Numbered from the stretch's first letter, positions 9,852-19,944 are shown. The stretch is DNA of 64,000 nucleotides from Saccharibacter floricola DSM 15669 (GCF_000378165.1 NZ_KB899338.1:55961-119960); one strand, 5' to 3'. Numbers and translations are program-made. Notes: generated by a model from the sequence alone, not told the origin.

Positions 9852-10541
9852 ATGCCGGGGAGAGGTCATCACGAAAGAGGGTGTGGAGCGTTCCTAGTAG
9901 GTATTGTCGCTGCTTTTATGCTGTTCATGGGGCATAGTTCTATTGTGCAGGCAGCATTTCCTTCAGCTCGTGCTGTTGTACAGCATTCTGAGGTCAGCCT
10001 AACGAGTGGGGTGAGTCACCCCTTTGATGCTATTGCGTATGAGGGAAATATCTTCCATGCCGATACATCCGATGATGACAGTGCGGTAGCTGCGTTTGGA
10101 ATTGGTATTATTTTACTGTGCGTGCTTGGTGGCGTAGCCTTACTTGCCCTGTACCTTCTCCCGTCGATTATTGCTTTATCACGTGATCATGAGAATAAAG
10201 CCGCTATCATTCTCGTTAATGTTTTTGGTGCTTGGACAGGGCTCGCTTGGCTTATCGCACTGATTTGGGCGCTTTGGCCGCGGACGCCGCGAGGTTACGC
10301 CCCTTTTGCGTCGAACGGTTTTGATCATCAATGGCAACCACCATCCTATGGGCCTAAACCTCCACCATTTCCTTCTTCACCATCCTCTGCAGGCTATTCC
10401 TCTGGAATATCATCGCATGAAGGCGGCCTGACAAACGAGCAATTGGAAGGCTTAGAGAAAATTGGTCGCCTTAGGAGTGAAGGCATTTTGAGTGAGGAAG
10501 AGTTTGAAAAGGCAAAAAAACGGCTTTTAAATACGTTTTAA
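9852..10541 (+). CDS. Membrane protein with Imm_superinfect and SHOCT domains
   Basis: A 229-residue membrane protein. A signal-like first helix (FLVGIVAAFMLFMGHSSIVQA) is followed by two helices with the pattern LYLLPSIIALSRDHENKAAIILVNVFGAWTG split around the turn, which resembles the superinfection-immunity (PF14373, T4 Imm-like) family. A proline-rich linker leads to a C-terminal SHOCT motif (EKIGRLRSEGILSEEEFEKAKKRLL). The start at 9852 is set by AAAAGGA. The Pfam family name comes from phage T4 Imm, but in bacteria the function is untested; a role in phage exclusion is only a possibility. Confidence 0.75.
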   Translation: MPGRGHHERGCGAFLVGIVAAFMLFMGHSSIVQAAFPSARAVVQHSEVSLTSGVSHPFDAIAYEGNIFHADTSDDDSAVAAFGIGIILLCVLGGVALLALYLLPSIIALSRDHENKAAIILVNVFGAWTGLAWLIALIWALWPRTPRGYAPFASNGFDHQWQPPSYGPKPPPFPSSPSSAGYSSGISSHEGGLTNEQLEGLEKIGRLRSEGILSEEEFEKAKKRLLNTF

Positions 10542-10545
10542 CAAA

Positions 10546-10584
10546 GAAGCCCCGTTCCAGACCAAGGTCAGGAGCGGGACTTTT
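10546..10584. terminator. Bidirectional terminator
   Basis: An interrupted stem centred on GACC/GGTC and CCCG/CGGG lies between two convergent genes, flanked by AAAGAAG on one side and CTTTTG on the other. It could stop transcription both ways. Confidence 0.6.
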
Positions 10585-10587
10585 GCG

Positions 10588-12399
10588 TCACTCTTCGAGT
10601 TCTAGGCGTTTGGTTTCAAGTTCTAACCAACGCTCTTCGCTGTCGGTGAGACGCTGCTCCACCTCTTGTAAGAGAGCAGTTACCTTTTCAAAGCGTGCAG
10701 GGTCACGGCTATAAAGCTCGGGGTCGCTAAGAGCTTTGCGGCAAACGGCGACATCTTTCCCGAGTTTTTCCATTGTGTCAGGAAGTTCTTTAAGCTCAAG
10801 CTGCTCTTTGTAGCTCAGTTTGGCAGCAGGCTTGCTGGAGACGCTGCGCGGTTTAGAGCTCGTTGACTCTGACGTCGTGCCTTCGGATATACGACGCTCT
10901 TTAGGAGCATTGCCCTTTCTTTGAGCAAGCATATCAGAATAACCGCCTGCATAGTCGATCCACTGCCCATCCCCCTCGGCAACGAGGATGGAGCTGGTAA
11001 GACGATCAAGGAAGTCACGATCATGGCTTACGAGCAGAACAGTGCCCGCATAATCTGCCAACATATCTTGGAGGAGATCCAACGTCTCAAGGTCAAGATC
11101 GTTGGTGGGCTCATCCAAAACAAGCAGGTTTGAAGGGCGAGCTAACGCACAGGCTAGGGCAAGGCGGCCGCGCTCCCCACCGGAAAGATGGCTCACGGGT
11201 GTTCGTGCCTGCTCTGGGCGAAAGAGAAAATCTTTCATATAACCCATAACATGACGACGTTCAGTTCCGACCTCGACGATTTCCCCTTGTCCATTCGTTA
11301 GGACATCAACAACGGTACGATTCCCCTCTAAAGCCGTGCGCTGCTGGTCAAGCGTAACCATTTTAAGCGAGGGGCTAAGTCGAACCTCTCCCTGCTGAGG
11401 GGTAAGCTGTCCTGTCATGAGGCGCAATAAGGTGGTTTTTCCCGTTCCATTAGCGCCACAGAGACCAAGACGATCACCGCGAGTGATTTTTAGTGAGAGA
11501 TCGTTAATCAGCGTGCGATCTGGGAAAGCCCATGAAATATGGTCCGCAGCAATCACGATCTTACTGGTATTGTCCGCTTCATTGGCGACCATATTGAGGG
11601 AGCCACGCTGCCGTGACGCAATGTCACGACGTTTTGCTCGCAAATCTGCAAGCTCTGCAACGCGCCGCACATTACGTTTGCGACGTGCTGTTACACCGTA
11701 GCGCATCCAATCTTCTTCACGGGCAATCTGTCGATCCAATTTATGGGCGGCTCGTTCAGCAAGTTCAATTTGTTCGTCACGCCATGTCTCGAAATGGGAG
11801 AAATTTGCGTCTAGTCGTTGCGTTTTCCCCTGTTCAAGCCAGATCACAGCGCGGCATAAGGTCTCCAAGAAGCGGCGGTCATGGCTGATGACGACCATTG
11901 CTGCATGAGACGCTTGAAGTTCACGCTCCAGCCAAGCGATGCATGGCAGGTCGAGATGGTTCGTCGGCTCGTCGAGGAGCAGTAAGTCTGGTTCTGCTGC
12001 TAGAGCTTGAGCCAAGGCGCACCGGCGCGCTTCCCCGCCAGAAAGGCTGCTGCACGTTTCATCCCCTGTTAAACCGAGCTCGGCAAGCATGGAGCGTGCA
12101 CGATATTTTGATAAATCATCAAGAACGGACGCTACATAATCGTACGTCGTTGGCCATGCAGAGAGATCAGGTTCTTGCGGAAGGTAATGAACTTTCAGCC
12201 CTGGCTGAACAAAGCGCAGGCCGCCATCAGGCTGAATCTCCCCAGCGGCAATACGCAGAAGCGTGGACTTACCGCTTCCATTCCGTCCGACGAGGCAAAG
12301 GCGCTCACCGGGCAAAAGCGAGAAGGAAGCGCCATCAAGAAGAGGGCGTCCCCCTAATGTGTACGTGATATCTTGGAGATTAAAAATTGGTGCTGCCAT
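10588..12399 (-). CDS. uup: ABC-F family ATP-binding protein, Uup-like
   Basis: A 603-residue soluble protein with two ABC ATPase domains and no membrane helices. Domain 1 has Walker A VGRNGSGKST and signature LSGGEARR; domain 2 has GANGTGKT and LSGGERGR, each followed by LLLDEPTN or LVLDEPTN. An inter-domain linker (about residues 215-265) and a C-terminal coiled coil (about 530-603) are typical of Uup, which binds DNA or ribosomes and is linked to precise excision of transposons. Assignment to Uup rather than another ABC-F rests on that coiled coil. Confidence 0.88.
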   Translation of the reverse strand: MAAPIFNLQDITYTLGGRPLLDGASFSLLPGERLCLVGRNGSGKSTLLRIAAGEIQPDGGLRFVQPGLKVHYLPQEPDLSAWPTTYDYVASVLDDLSKYRARSMLAELGLTGDETCSSLSGGEARRCALAQALAAEPDLLLLDEPTNHLDLPCIAWLERELQASHAAMVVISHDRRFLETLCRAVIWLEQGKTQRLDANFSHFETWRDEQIELAERAAHKLDRQIAREEDWMRYGVTARRKRNVRRVAELADLRAKRRDIASRQRGSLNMVANEADNTSKIVIAADHISWAFPDRTLINDLSLKITRGDRLGLCGANGTGKTTLLRLMTGQLTPQQGEVRLSPSLKMVTLDQQRTALEGNRTVVDVLTNGQGEIVEVGTERRHVMGYMKDFLFRPEQARTPVSHLSGGERGRLALACALARPSNLLVLDEPTNDLDLETLDLLQDMLADYAGTVLLVSHDRDFLDRLTSSILVAEGDGQWIDYAGGYSDMLAQRKGNAPKERRISEGTTSESTSSKPRSVSSKPAAKLSYKEQLELKELPDTMEKLGKDVAVCRKALSDPELYSRDPARFEKVTALLQEVEQRLTDSEERWLELETKRLELEE

Positions 12400-12555
12400 A
12401 ACTGTTGCATGTGGCGCATTTATGAGGAGGAATGCAAGGGTGAAAAATAAATTCTCTTTTATAAGAGGCGCTTGAACAAGGCGCTTCTAAGAAAAGCGAA
12501 ACTTCTTACGAATTACCTCTGTCTATCTGTGCCACTTCCTTTTATATGAGGGGGT

Positions 12556-14250
12556 ATGAAAGCTGACAAGAAGATCTTGAAACGGTGGATCAAGCAGCAA
12601 AACCGCGCTAGCCGATCCTCGACTCTCAGTAGCGCCCTCCTAGGCCTCATCAATGTTGGGGCTGGTATCGTGCAGGCATGGGCTTTGGCGCATATGCTCG
12701 CCGATTTTCTGCTGCACCAGCATTATGAGCTGGGACGCTTTTTCGCTGTCTTTATCGTAGCCTGTCTCGTGCGTGTTCTACTAGGGGCTGGGCAAGATAT
12801 GGTCGCCTTACTAGCAGGGCAGAAGGCGCGTCGAACCCTGCGACGTATGACCTTAGATCGTGTTTTTGCGTATGGGCCGAGCCTTTTACGCCATCAGCAC
12901 AGCGCGGCTATCGCCACATTGTTGGTGGAGCGTGTTGAAGCGTTGGATGGGTATTTTGCTCGTTGGCTCCCTGCATCGACATTATGGCCGATCGCACAAT
13001 GGTGTGTCGTTGCTGTGGTTCTTTGGGAGAATCTTCATGCTGGGCTAATATTGGCTGGTTGCTGTTTGATGCTTCCCGTCTTTCAGGCTGTTTTCGGAAT
13101 CGCGACGGCGATTGCCTCACGTCGTCAGTTTTTGGCGATGGGACGTCTGCAAACACGCTTCCTTGACCGTATCCGTGGTATTGCGACCATTGTTCTCTCT
13201 GGTAATGCTGAGCGTGATGCTCAGGCGCTGGGGAATGCAGCAGAAGAGCTTCGCAAACGCACGATGAAGGTACTGCGGGTTGCTTTCCTAACATCCGCGA
13301 CGACCGACATTATGATGATCGTTGCGTTAGTGTGGATCGTGATTAGTCAGAGTCATTCTTTGCTTCATTCTCATTCTGTTGAGCAGGCAGGGGCGGCCCT
13401 TTTTGCCGTGTTGATGGTGCCAGAAGCATTCGCACCTTTCCGTGCATTTTCGGCAGTGTATCAAGATCGTGCCCAGGCAACAGCGACAGCAGAGGCGATG
13501 CAGGCCGTTCCTCAAGCCGACAACCGTGCCCCAGCTAAGAGTGGTGAGTTGTCCCCTCATCATGATGAGCATGGTATTGCGTTAGTCGCTCAAGATGTGA
13601 GCTATTCATGGTCATCGGATCGTGCACCCGCTTTGACAGATGTCAGCTTCTCTCTTCAATCGGGGGAGACATTGCTTGTTGAAGGGCCGTCAGGTGCGGG
13701 GAAGTCGACTTTACTAGAGCTCCTTTTGGGCTTTATCACGCCTCAAGAAGGGAAGCTGCTCTTAGGCGGCTGTGATATGGCAGCGCTAGCGGCTTCTGAT
13801 ATTTCGCGCCATGTCAGCTGGATTGGTCAGAAACCTGTTCTTTTTGCGGGTACGTTGCGAGAAAATATCCTCTTCGCACGGCCCGATGCACAAGACCATG
13901 AGCTTAAGCGTGCTCTGGATGCTTCCCAAGTAGGGCGCTATCTTGCTCAACTTCCAGATGGTCTGGATACCATGATTGGGGAAGGTGGGTTTGGCCTCTC
14001 AGGAGGGCAAGCGCAACGTATCGCTATTGCCCGTGCTTTCCTAAAAGATACACCTTTACTGGTGATGGATGAACCAACAGCTCACCTAGATCCAGCAACA
14101 GAAGATGAGCTTTGCAAGGCTTTTGAAGACCTGCTCCATGGGCGAACCACGATCATCGCGACCCATTCAGAAAAGATTGCATCATTACGTCGTGCGCAGC
14201 GTATTCGGTTAGAGAGCGGACATATCGTCTCTCGGGAGAGCGTATTATGA
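12556..14250 (+). CDS. cydD: Thiol reductant ABC exporter subunit CydD
   Basis: CydDC exports cysteine and glutathione to the periplasm and is needed for cytochrome bd assembly. The 564-residue half-transporter has a six-helix membrane domain (about 1-310) and an ATPase domain with Walker A GPSGAGKST, signature LSGGQAQR and LVMDEPTAHLD. The start at ATG 12556 follows a GAGGGGGT ribosome binding site. It overlaps cydC by 4 bases (ATGA), as expected for a heterodimer. The cydAB genes are not in this window. Confidence 0.92.
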   Translation: MKADKKILKRWIKQQNRASRSSTLSSALLGLINVGAGIVQAWALAHMLADFLLHQHYELGRFFAVFIVACLVRVLLGAGQDMVALLAGQKARRTLRRMTLDRVFAYGPSLLRHQHSAAIATLLVERVEALDGYFARWLPASTLWPIAQWCVVAVVLWENLHAGLILAGCCLMLPVFQAVFGIATAIASRRQFLAMGRLQTRFLDRIRGIATIVLSGNAERDAQALGNAAEELRKRTMKVLRVAFLTSATTDIMMIVALVWIVISQSHSLLHSHSVEQAGAALFAVLMVPEAFAPFRAFSAVYQDRAQATATAEAMQAVPQADNRAPAKSGELSPHHDEHGIALVAQDVSYSWSSDRAPALTDVSFSLQSGETLLVEGPSGAGKSTLLELLLGFITPQEGKLLLGGCDMAALAASDISRHVSWIGQKPVLFAGTLRENILFARPDAQDHELKRALDASQVGRYLAQLPDGLDTMIGEGGFGLSGGQAQRIAIARAFLKDTPLLVMDEPTAHLDPATEDELCKAFEDLLHGRTTIIATHSEKIASLRRAQRIRLESGHIVSRESVL

Positions 14251-15881
14251 AAGCAATGGCAGTAATTTTTGGTGTGTGGCGCTCCCGTCTCGGATATTTG
14301 CTGTTGGGGCTCGTTATCGCAGAGCTTTCTATCTGCTCAGTCTTGTTATTGATGGGGCAAACAGGTAACCGGCTTGCTGCAGCAATTATTGGTACGGGGC
14401 TGGGCTACGGTGTGCTTCAAGCTGTGGGAAGCAGCCGTATCGTTCTGCGTTATCTGGAGCGTTTAATCACTCATGATGCGATGTTCCGTGCTTTAACGGA
14501 TCTTCGCGTCTGGTTTTATAGACGCTTATCCAAAGGAGCGGCTGCCGGGTTGGGATTCCGCCGTTCGGGAGACCTTTTGTCTCGTCTTGTCTCTGATGTG
14601 CAAAGCCTTGATAATCTTTACCTACGGATCATCATTCCATTAGCGACAGCCGTTATCACTCTTCCTATTGTGTTTTGGGTCTGCTTGCAGGATAGCTTCG
14701 CGTTAGCCTGTTGTGTGTCGATTTTGTTTGCTGTCATTGCTTTTGGCTTGCCTGCTCTTATGGCGTTGGTATCGTACCGGCAGGGGCCTGCTCTTCAGAA
14801 GGCACAAGCTTCTCTACAGAATCAGGCGCTTGATCTTGCTTCAGGACTACGTGAGACACGTATCTTTGACGCTGACGAGCGCATGCAAGACCGTCTGATT
14901 GGTAAGCAGGATGCGCTGTATGCCCTACAGAAGAAGCAAGGTCACGCCATGGTGTTTGCCCATGCGGTGGCCGCTTTTCTGGCACGTCTTGGTATTGCTG
15001 TTGTGCTGTGTGCCTGCATGGGGGCCTTCTTCACGCGGCCAGAAGCTCTTGTGGGGGTGACAATCCTTTTTGTCATAACAACCGCTCTAGAGAGCGTAAC
15101 AGACCTTCCACGGGCAGGGTTCCTTGCTGGGCAAACCCTACATGCTGCGGAGCGTGTTGTTGCTGTGTCGGATGAAAGCGGCCCTACGTCACATGGAACA
15201 GCAACATTGCCAGCTCAATTCGATGTTCAATGTGAGCAAGTGACTTTTGGATGGCATGCAGAGGCTCCTGTCCTAACCGATGTTTCGCTGCATTTGCGGA
15301 AAGGGGAGCGTGCGGTTCTTCTTGGGCCGTCAGGCTCTGGAAAGTCAACGCTTGCCGCTTTATTGCTCAAGGTAGCATCGCCACAAAAGGGACGTATTCT
15401 CTTCGGCGGCGTTGATAGTGCTGATGTAAACGATGGCGCTTTGCGAGAGAAAGTCGCATGGCTTTCACAGTCGAGCCATCTCTTTGATGACACGGTGCGT
15501 CATAATTTGCTTTTGGGGAGAGAAAATTTCTCTGATAGCCAGCTATGGCAGGCATTGGAACAAGCGCAAGTTGCTGACTTTGTTAGGTCTCTTCCTGAAG
15601 GATTGGACAGCTGGATTGGAGAAAACGGATCGCGGCTTTCTGGTGGGCAAGGCCGCCGTATTGCCCTTGCGCGAGTTCTTCTTTCTTCAGCGCCGTTGCT
15701 TATTCTTGATGAACCAGCTGCGGGGCTTGATATAGAGACAGAGCGCGCCTTCTTGGAGACATTAAATGGACTGCATTCCCAGCAGACTATCCTCTTAATC
15801 ACGCATAGGCTGACAGGTGTTGAACGGCTTGATCATATCTGGCGTTGCGAGAATGGGCGTGTGTTCGCTCAGCCACTGTGA
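14247..15881 (+). CDS. cydC: Thiol reductant ABC exporter subunit CydC
   Basis: The 544-residue partner of CydD. The membrane domain occupies roughly residues 1-320; the ATPase domain shows GPSGSGKST, LSGGQGRR and LLILDEPAAGLD. The gene starts inside the cydD stop codon region, ensuring equal synthesis. The CydC/CydD split follows order and relative length; the two are homologous and the names could be exchanged, but this order is the usual one. Confidence 0.91.
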   Translation: MKAMAVIFGVWRSRLGYLLLGLVIAELSICSVLLLMGQTGNRLAAAIIGTGLGYGVLQAVGSSRIVLRYLERLITHDAMFRALTDLRVWFYRRLSKGAAAGLGFRRSGDLLSRLVSDVQSLDNLYLRIIIPLATAVITLPIVFWVCLQDSFALACCVSILFAVIAFGLPALMALVSYRQGPALQKAQASLQNQALDLASGLRETRIFDADERMQDRLIGKQDALYALQKKQGHAMVFAHAVAAFLARLGIAVVLCACMGAFFTRPEALVGVTILFVITTALESVTDLPRAGFLAGQTLHAAERVVAVSDESGPTSHGTATLPAQFDVQCEQVTFGWHAEAPVLTDVSLHLRKGERAVLLGPSGSGKSTLAALLLKVASPQKGRILFGGVDSADVNDGALREKVAWLSQSSHLFDDTVRHNLLLGRENFSDSQLWQALEQAQVADFVRSLPEGLDSWIGENGSRLSGGQGRRIALARVLLSSAPLLILDEPAAGLDIETERAFLETLNGLHSQQTILLITHRLTGVERLDHIWRCENGRVFAQPL

Positions 15882-15971
15882 TGGAGAGAAAAAAGAGCGA
15901 TGATTGACCCGCTCTATGGAGTGGAGCAATCATATCTCTTGGTATTTGGATAACGATAAGGGTGTTGTGTT

Positions 15972-16388
15972 ATGTTAAGGCTTACTGCTGCGTTGCGTTC
16001 TATTCTTCCTATTGGCTTATGCGCGACGGTCGCAGCAGGAGCATTGGGAGGATGTGCAACACACACACCACGTAATAGCTACGTCGTTTTTTTTGATCGT
16101 GATTCCGTGCAGCTTAATCCAACGGCGCAGGCTGTGGTGGCAGATGCCGCTTTGACTGTGCATGAACGTCATGCGTCACACATAACGGTTTCAGGGTCTG
16201 CCGGACATAATGGTGATCCAGATATTTTAAAGCAGCTCGCTAACGCACGCGCTTCGGAAGTGACAAAGGTTCTAGAGCGTGACGGTGTAGATGCTAAAAC
16301 AATCACCCAAGCCCCTTACACGCTGAGCGACTTTGAGGATTCTCATGTTGCGTTGCGTCGCGTCTCTATCACAATTTCCTCTCATTGA
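15972..16388 (+). CDS. OmpA-like peptidoglycan-associated lipoprotein
   Basis: A 138-residue protein with a signal peptide ending in LGGC (lipobox, Cys about residue 27), then an OmpA/Pal-like fold: YVVFFDRDSVQLNPTAQAVV, the ITVSGSAGHNGD strand, and LANARASEVTKVLERDGV. The OmpA NxxLSxxRAxxV motif is recognisable but relaxed (QLANARASEVTKVL). It probably anchors the outer membrane to peptidoglycan. It stands alone between cydC and recQ. Confidence 0.75.
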   Translation: MLRLTAALRSILPIGLCATVAAGALGGCATHTPRNSYVVFFDRDSVQLNPTAQAVVADAALTVHERHASHITVSGSAGHNGDPDILKQLANARASEVTKVLERDGVDAKTITQAPYTLSDFEDSHVALRRVSITISSH

Positions 16389-16408
16389 TAGAGAGTGTGA
16401 GGTAGCCA

Positions 16409-18232
16409 TTGGAAGGGCGATTAACAACGGCCGCTGAGCCGCTTGATATTTTACAAAAAATATTTGGCTTTTCGTCCTTTCGAGGTCTGCAAGAAGACGC
16501 TGTTTCTGCTGTTATGCGGGGCGAAGACGCGCTTGTTCTTATGCCAACGGGAGGGGGGAAAAGCCTGTGCTATCAGGTTCCTGCTTTATGCCGTTTTGGT
16601 ATGGGGTTGGTCATTTCTCCTCTCATCGCCTTGATGGATGATCAGGTTGCGGGGTTAAAACAGCTTGGCGTTAAAGCTGCTGCTCTTCACTCTGAGTTAG
16701 AAGCTGATGAGAGGGTTAGATTGTGGGAGCAATTGCGCAGTAACCAGCTCGATCTCTTATACGTATCTCCAGAACGCCTTCTGACACCAAGTTTATTGGA
16801 TGTATTAAAAGGCCGCTCTCTTTCCCTTATTGCCATTGACGAAGCCCATTGCGTCTCTGCGTGGGGGCATGAATTTCGCCCAGAATATCGAGAACTCGCA
16901 ACAATAAAGGAGCATTTCCCTGATGTGCCGCGTATTGCGCTGACGGCAACGGCTGATACGCGTACGCGTGATGATATTCTCAGTGTTTTGCATATGGAAA
17001 AAGCACGGGTTTTCGTCGCTAGCTTCCATCGTACTAATCTGTTTTTGCAGGCTCAGCCCAAGCTTTCTGAAACCCGGCAGGTTATTGATGCATTAGAACG
17101 TCATATGGGGCAGGGAGCGGCGATCGTCTATTGCGGTAGCCGTCGCCGGACTGAGCGTGTCGCCGCTTTGTTGCGGGAGAAGGGATTCACAGCATTAGCC
17201 TTTCATGCAGGCCTGTCGCCTATTGAGAAGAGAGCGCTATTGCTACGCTTTCGATCTGGAGAGCCGATTGTTGTTGTCGCAACGATTGCTTTTGGAATGG
17301 GGATTGATCGACCTGATGTGCGCACGGTTATCCATCTTGATATGCCAGCATCGCCAGAAGGTTATTATCAGCAGATAGGTCGTGCCGGACGTGATGGTGA
17401 GTTGTCGCATACGCTTCTGTTATATGGCGGCGAAGCTATGGCAAGGGCGCGTTATTGGCTTGAGCAATCGCAAGCTCCTGAAAGTGAAAAACGCGTTATG
17501 CAGGGCCGTTTGGAGAGCATGATTGCTCTTACCGAAACAACAGGGTGTCGCACTCAAGCTATTTTAGCATGTTTTGGTGAAATGCTGCCGTCTCCTTGTG
17601 GACATTGCGATAACTGCCTTCATCCTCCTGCAACATTTGACGGGAAAGAGGCAGCTCAGAAGGTGCTTTCTGCTGTCTATCGTACGGGAGAACGCTTCGG
17701 CGCCCTCGTGTTAACAGCAGTATTGCGTGGGAAAATGACGGAACCTGTTGAGCGTCATGCACTGCATAAACTCTCCGTGTTTGGTATTGGGCGTGACCGC
17801 GGAGAGAGCTGGTGGCGGATGGTGATACGTCAGCTCATTGCACGTGGCGCTATTCGTCTCTCGGGTGAACATGGAAGTTTAGGTTTGCACAGAGAGACGG
17901 CCCGTCCTCTTCTAAGGGGAGAAGTGCCCGTACCCCTTATGGAAGATGCTTCTTTTAAAACGCTATCAGCACTTAACCGCGCAGGGGAAGAGAAAGAGTC
18001 CCCATTATCAGAGGAAGAACATGATCGTTTTCTTGCTCTGAAAGAATGGCGTTTGGGTGAGGCGCGCGAGCAAGAAATCCCGCCTTACGTTATTTTCCAT
18101 GACTCTGTTTTGCGTGATGTCGCACGCTATGCTCCGCAAACGATTGATGCACTCGGAGATATTAAGGGGGTGGGGCGGAGTAAGTTGGAGCGGTATGGGA
18201 AAATCGTTTTAGATGTTCTTAAAGACGCTTAA
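16409..18232 (+). CDS. recQ: ATP-dependent DNA helicase RecQ
   Basis: A 607-residue 3'-5' helicase of the RecF pathway. Seen in order: Q-motif region FGFSSFRGLQ, Walker A MPTGGGKS, DEAH box IDEAHCVSAWGHEFRPEY, motif VI QQIGRAGRDG, the zinc-binding cysteines (CRTQAILACFGE...CGHCDNC), a winged-helix RQC region, and a C-terminal HRDC domain ending near LKDA. The proposed TTG start at 16409 has GAGG about 6 bases upstream; no ATG lies closer. Confidence 0.94.
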   Translation: MEGRLTTAAEPLDILQKIFGFSSFRGLQEDAVSAVMRGEDALVLMPTGGGKSLCYQVPALCRFGMGLVISPLIALMDDQVAGLKQLGVKAAALHSELEADERVRLWEQLRSNQLDLLYVSPERLLTPSLLDVLKGRSLSLIAIDEAHCVSAWGHEFRPEYRELATIKEHFPDVPRIALTATADTRTRDDILSVLHMEKARVFVASFHRTNLFLQAQPKLSETRQVIDALERHMGQGAAIVYCGSRRRTERVAALLREKGFTALAFHAGLSPIEKRALLLRFRSGEPIVVVATIAFGMGIDRPDVRTVIHLDMPASPEGYYQQIGRAGRDGELSHTLLLYGGEAMARARYWLEQSQAPESEKRVMQGRLESMIALTETTGCRTQAILACFGEMLPSPCGHCDNCLHPPATFDGKEAAQKVLSAVYRTGERFGALVLTAVLRGKMTEPVERHALHKLSVFGIGRDRGESWWRMVIRQLIARGAIRLSGEHGSLGLHRETARPLLRGEVPVPLMEDASFKTLSALNRAGEEKESPLSEEEHDRFLALKEWRLGEAREQEIPPYVIFHDSVLRDVARYAPQTIDALGDIKGVGRSKLERYGKIVLDVLKDA

Positions 18233-18257
18233 ACGGAAAAGGGAGACAAAAGCTCCC

Positions 18258-18761
18258 TTATTTGCCCGTAGGTTCTTGAACTGTGAAATTCGTTGAGACA
18301 TGCCCGACATCGAGAAAATGGAATGTAAAGGGAATTGTCTCACCATTTTGAAGGCTTCTATGCAGCCCACGGCAGGAGAGGTGATAGCCAGCGGCGGGAA
18401 AGACCATCGTTGATTTGTGTGGAATGGCGAGATGCTGAAAAATGTCGTCACTATCGCCCGTCGTTTCAATCATTTCTTGATTGCTGTGGTTTGATGTGAC
18501 GCTCGTGCAGAGTGGGGATGTAATGCCTTTTAGAAGGAGATCAGCTGTTCCAGCATTGTGAATCGTGAAATATCCGGCTGCGCGGTCTGGGAAATGTCGT
18601 GAAGGATGCAGGACACCCCCATGAACTGTGACCTCTGTTATTTCCGTATCGTTTGAAGAGGACGCTTCATGATTCTGTGGCTGTGCGGCTGCCTGATACC
18701 CCGCGCCAAGTGCGCTTATGGCAAGAGCGACTAACGACATGCGACGACAAAAAAAGATCAT
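18258..18761 (-). CDS. PCu(A)C-like periplasmic copper chaperone, divergent
   Basis: A 167-residue exported protein with a signal peptide (LVALAISALGAGYQAAA) and a DUF461 fold: AAGYFTIHNAGTADLLLKGITSP and FPAAGYHLSCRGLHRSLQNGE, followed by the usual FHFLDVGHV region. Family members bring copper to cytochrome oxidase through an H(M)X10MX21HXM site. Here the last His-x-Met reads HLS and other Met ligands are missing, so copper binding is doubtful. Convergent with recQ. Confidence 0.75.
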   Translation of the reverse strand: MIFFCRRMSLVALAISALGAGYQAAAQPQNHEASSSNDTEITEVTVHGGVLHPSRHFPDRAAGYFTIHNAGTADLLLKGITSPLCTSVTSNHSNQEMIETTGDSDDIFQHLAIPHKSTMVFPAAGYHLSCRGLHRSLQNGETIPFTFHFLDVGHVSTNFTVQEPTGK

Positions 18762-18972
18762 AACCCCTCCAAACTGATCGAAGGGAGCCTACAGCATATC
18801 TGAAAATGAAGGAAGCTCTTCACCATGAAAGGAATTGGCGGTATAATGCTGCTGGAAAAGGAGACAGGCTCCTCATGATGAAGCTTCTTGTTTCCATAGG
18901 CTTTATGTTTGGTCGTTTCCTTTTATTGGGTTAGCACGCAACCTAATCATTTGACGTTTTATGGGATCAACC

Positions 18973-19461
18973 ATGTACTGCCCCTTTTGCGGACATCAAG
19001 AAACTCAGGTTAAAGATAGCCGCCCTGGTGAAGAAGGGGCCGCTATTAGGCGACGGCGCGCATGTTGTGCGTGTCACCAACGTTTTACGACGGTCGAGCG
19101 TGTCCAGCTCCGTGATTTGACCGTTATTAAAGCGGATGGTCGGCGTACGCCCTTTGATCGAGATAAATTGGCACGTTCCATCCGTATTGCCTTGAGGAAG
19201 AGGCCTGTAGATGACGTTCGGCAAGAACGGCTTCTTAACGGCCTCGTCCGTAAACTTGAGGCATCTGGAGACCATGAAATTGCTGCGCGTTACATTGGGG
19301 AGCTTGCCATGGATGCGTTGCGAGAGGTTGATGGGGTGGCCTATGTCCGCTTTGCCAGTGTATACCGTAATTTTCGTGAGATTGAGGCTTTTTCAAAAAT
19401 CTTAGATGATATGAACCATCCTTCAGTCGCCATTAATGATCCCTCTCAGGAGACCCCATGA
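18973..19461 (+). CDS. nrdR: Transcriptional repressor NrdR
   Basis: NrdR represses ribonucleotide reductase genes in response to ATP/dATP. The 162-residue protein has the zinc ribbon (CPFC ... [15 protein letters not shown]) and the ATP-cone ([20 protein letters not shown]), then [11 protein letters not shown] near the end. The start at ATG 18973 gives the canonical MYCPFC N-terminus, with GGGA upstream; an in-frame ATG at 18961 would add four residues. First gene of a nrdR-nusB-thiL operon. Confidence 0.95.
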   Translation: MYCPFCGHQETQVKDSRPGEEGAAIRRRRACCACHQRFTTVERVQLRDLTVIKADGRRTPFDRDKLARSIRIALRKRPVDDVRQERLLNGLVRKLEASGDHEIAARYIGELAMDALREVDGVAYVRFASVYRNFREIEAFSKILDDMNHPSVAINDPSQETP

Positions 19462-19940
19462 CCTCATCAGTGTCCAGCTCGGCTGTTCCCCAACGCAAAC
19501 GAAGCCGTACGATCGCGCGCGTTGCTGCTGTTCAAGCTCTTTTTCAATGCGAGCAAAATGGGGACAGCGCTGAGACTGTTTTGAAAGAATTTGTGAATTT
19601 CCGTCGGATTGCTCCACAAGAGCATTTTGATGACGGTCATATTCCTGATGCGGATTTAAATTTACTTGCCACAATCGTGCGCGAGACCGTCCGTCAACAA
19701 GATGAAATTGATAAATCGCTTCATGATTTGTTGCCAGAAAGTTGGCCGATGAATCGTTTAGACCCTGTGTTACGAGCTTTGTTGCGTGCAGCTTTGAGTG
19801 AAATGATTGCCGACGTACCTGCGCAAATTGTGATTAATGAGTATCTTGATGTTGCTCATGGTTTTTTCAATGGTGATGAGCCGAAAATGGTTAACGGTAT
19901 TTTAGACCGGTTTGCTCAGAAAAACCGCAACGCGGAGTAA
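19458..19940 (+). CDS. nusB: Transcription antitermination factor NusB
   Basis: NusB pairs with NusE (S10) on boxA RNA for antitermination on rRNA operons. The 160-residue protein shows [16 protein letters not shown] at the N-terminus and [28 protein letters not shown] near the C-terminus, both typical. It overlaps nrdR by 4 bases (ATGA) and is followed 4 bp later by thiL, a conserved order in many Proteobacteria (usually with ribH). Confidence 0.95.
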   Translation: MTSSVSSSAVPQRKRSRTIARVAAVQALFQCEQNGDSAETVLKEFVNFRRIAPQEHFDDGHIPDADLNLLATIVRETVRQQDEIDKSLHDLLPESWPMNRLDPVLRALLRAALSEMIADVPAQIVINEYLDVAHGFFNGDEPKMVNGILDRFAQKNRNAE

Positions 19941-19944
19941 GGCT

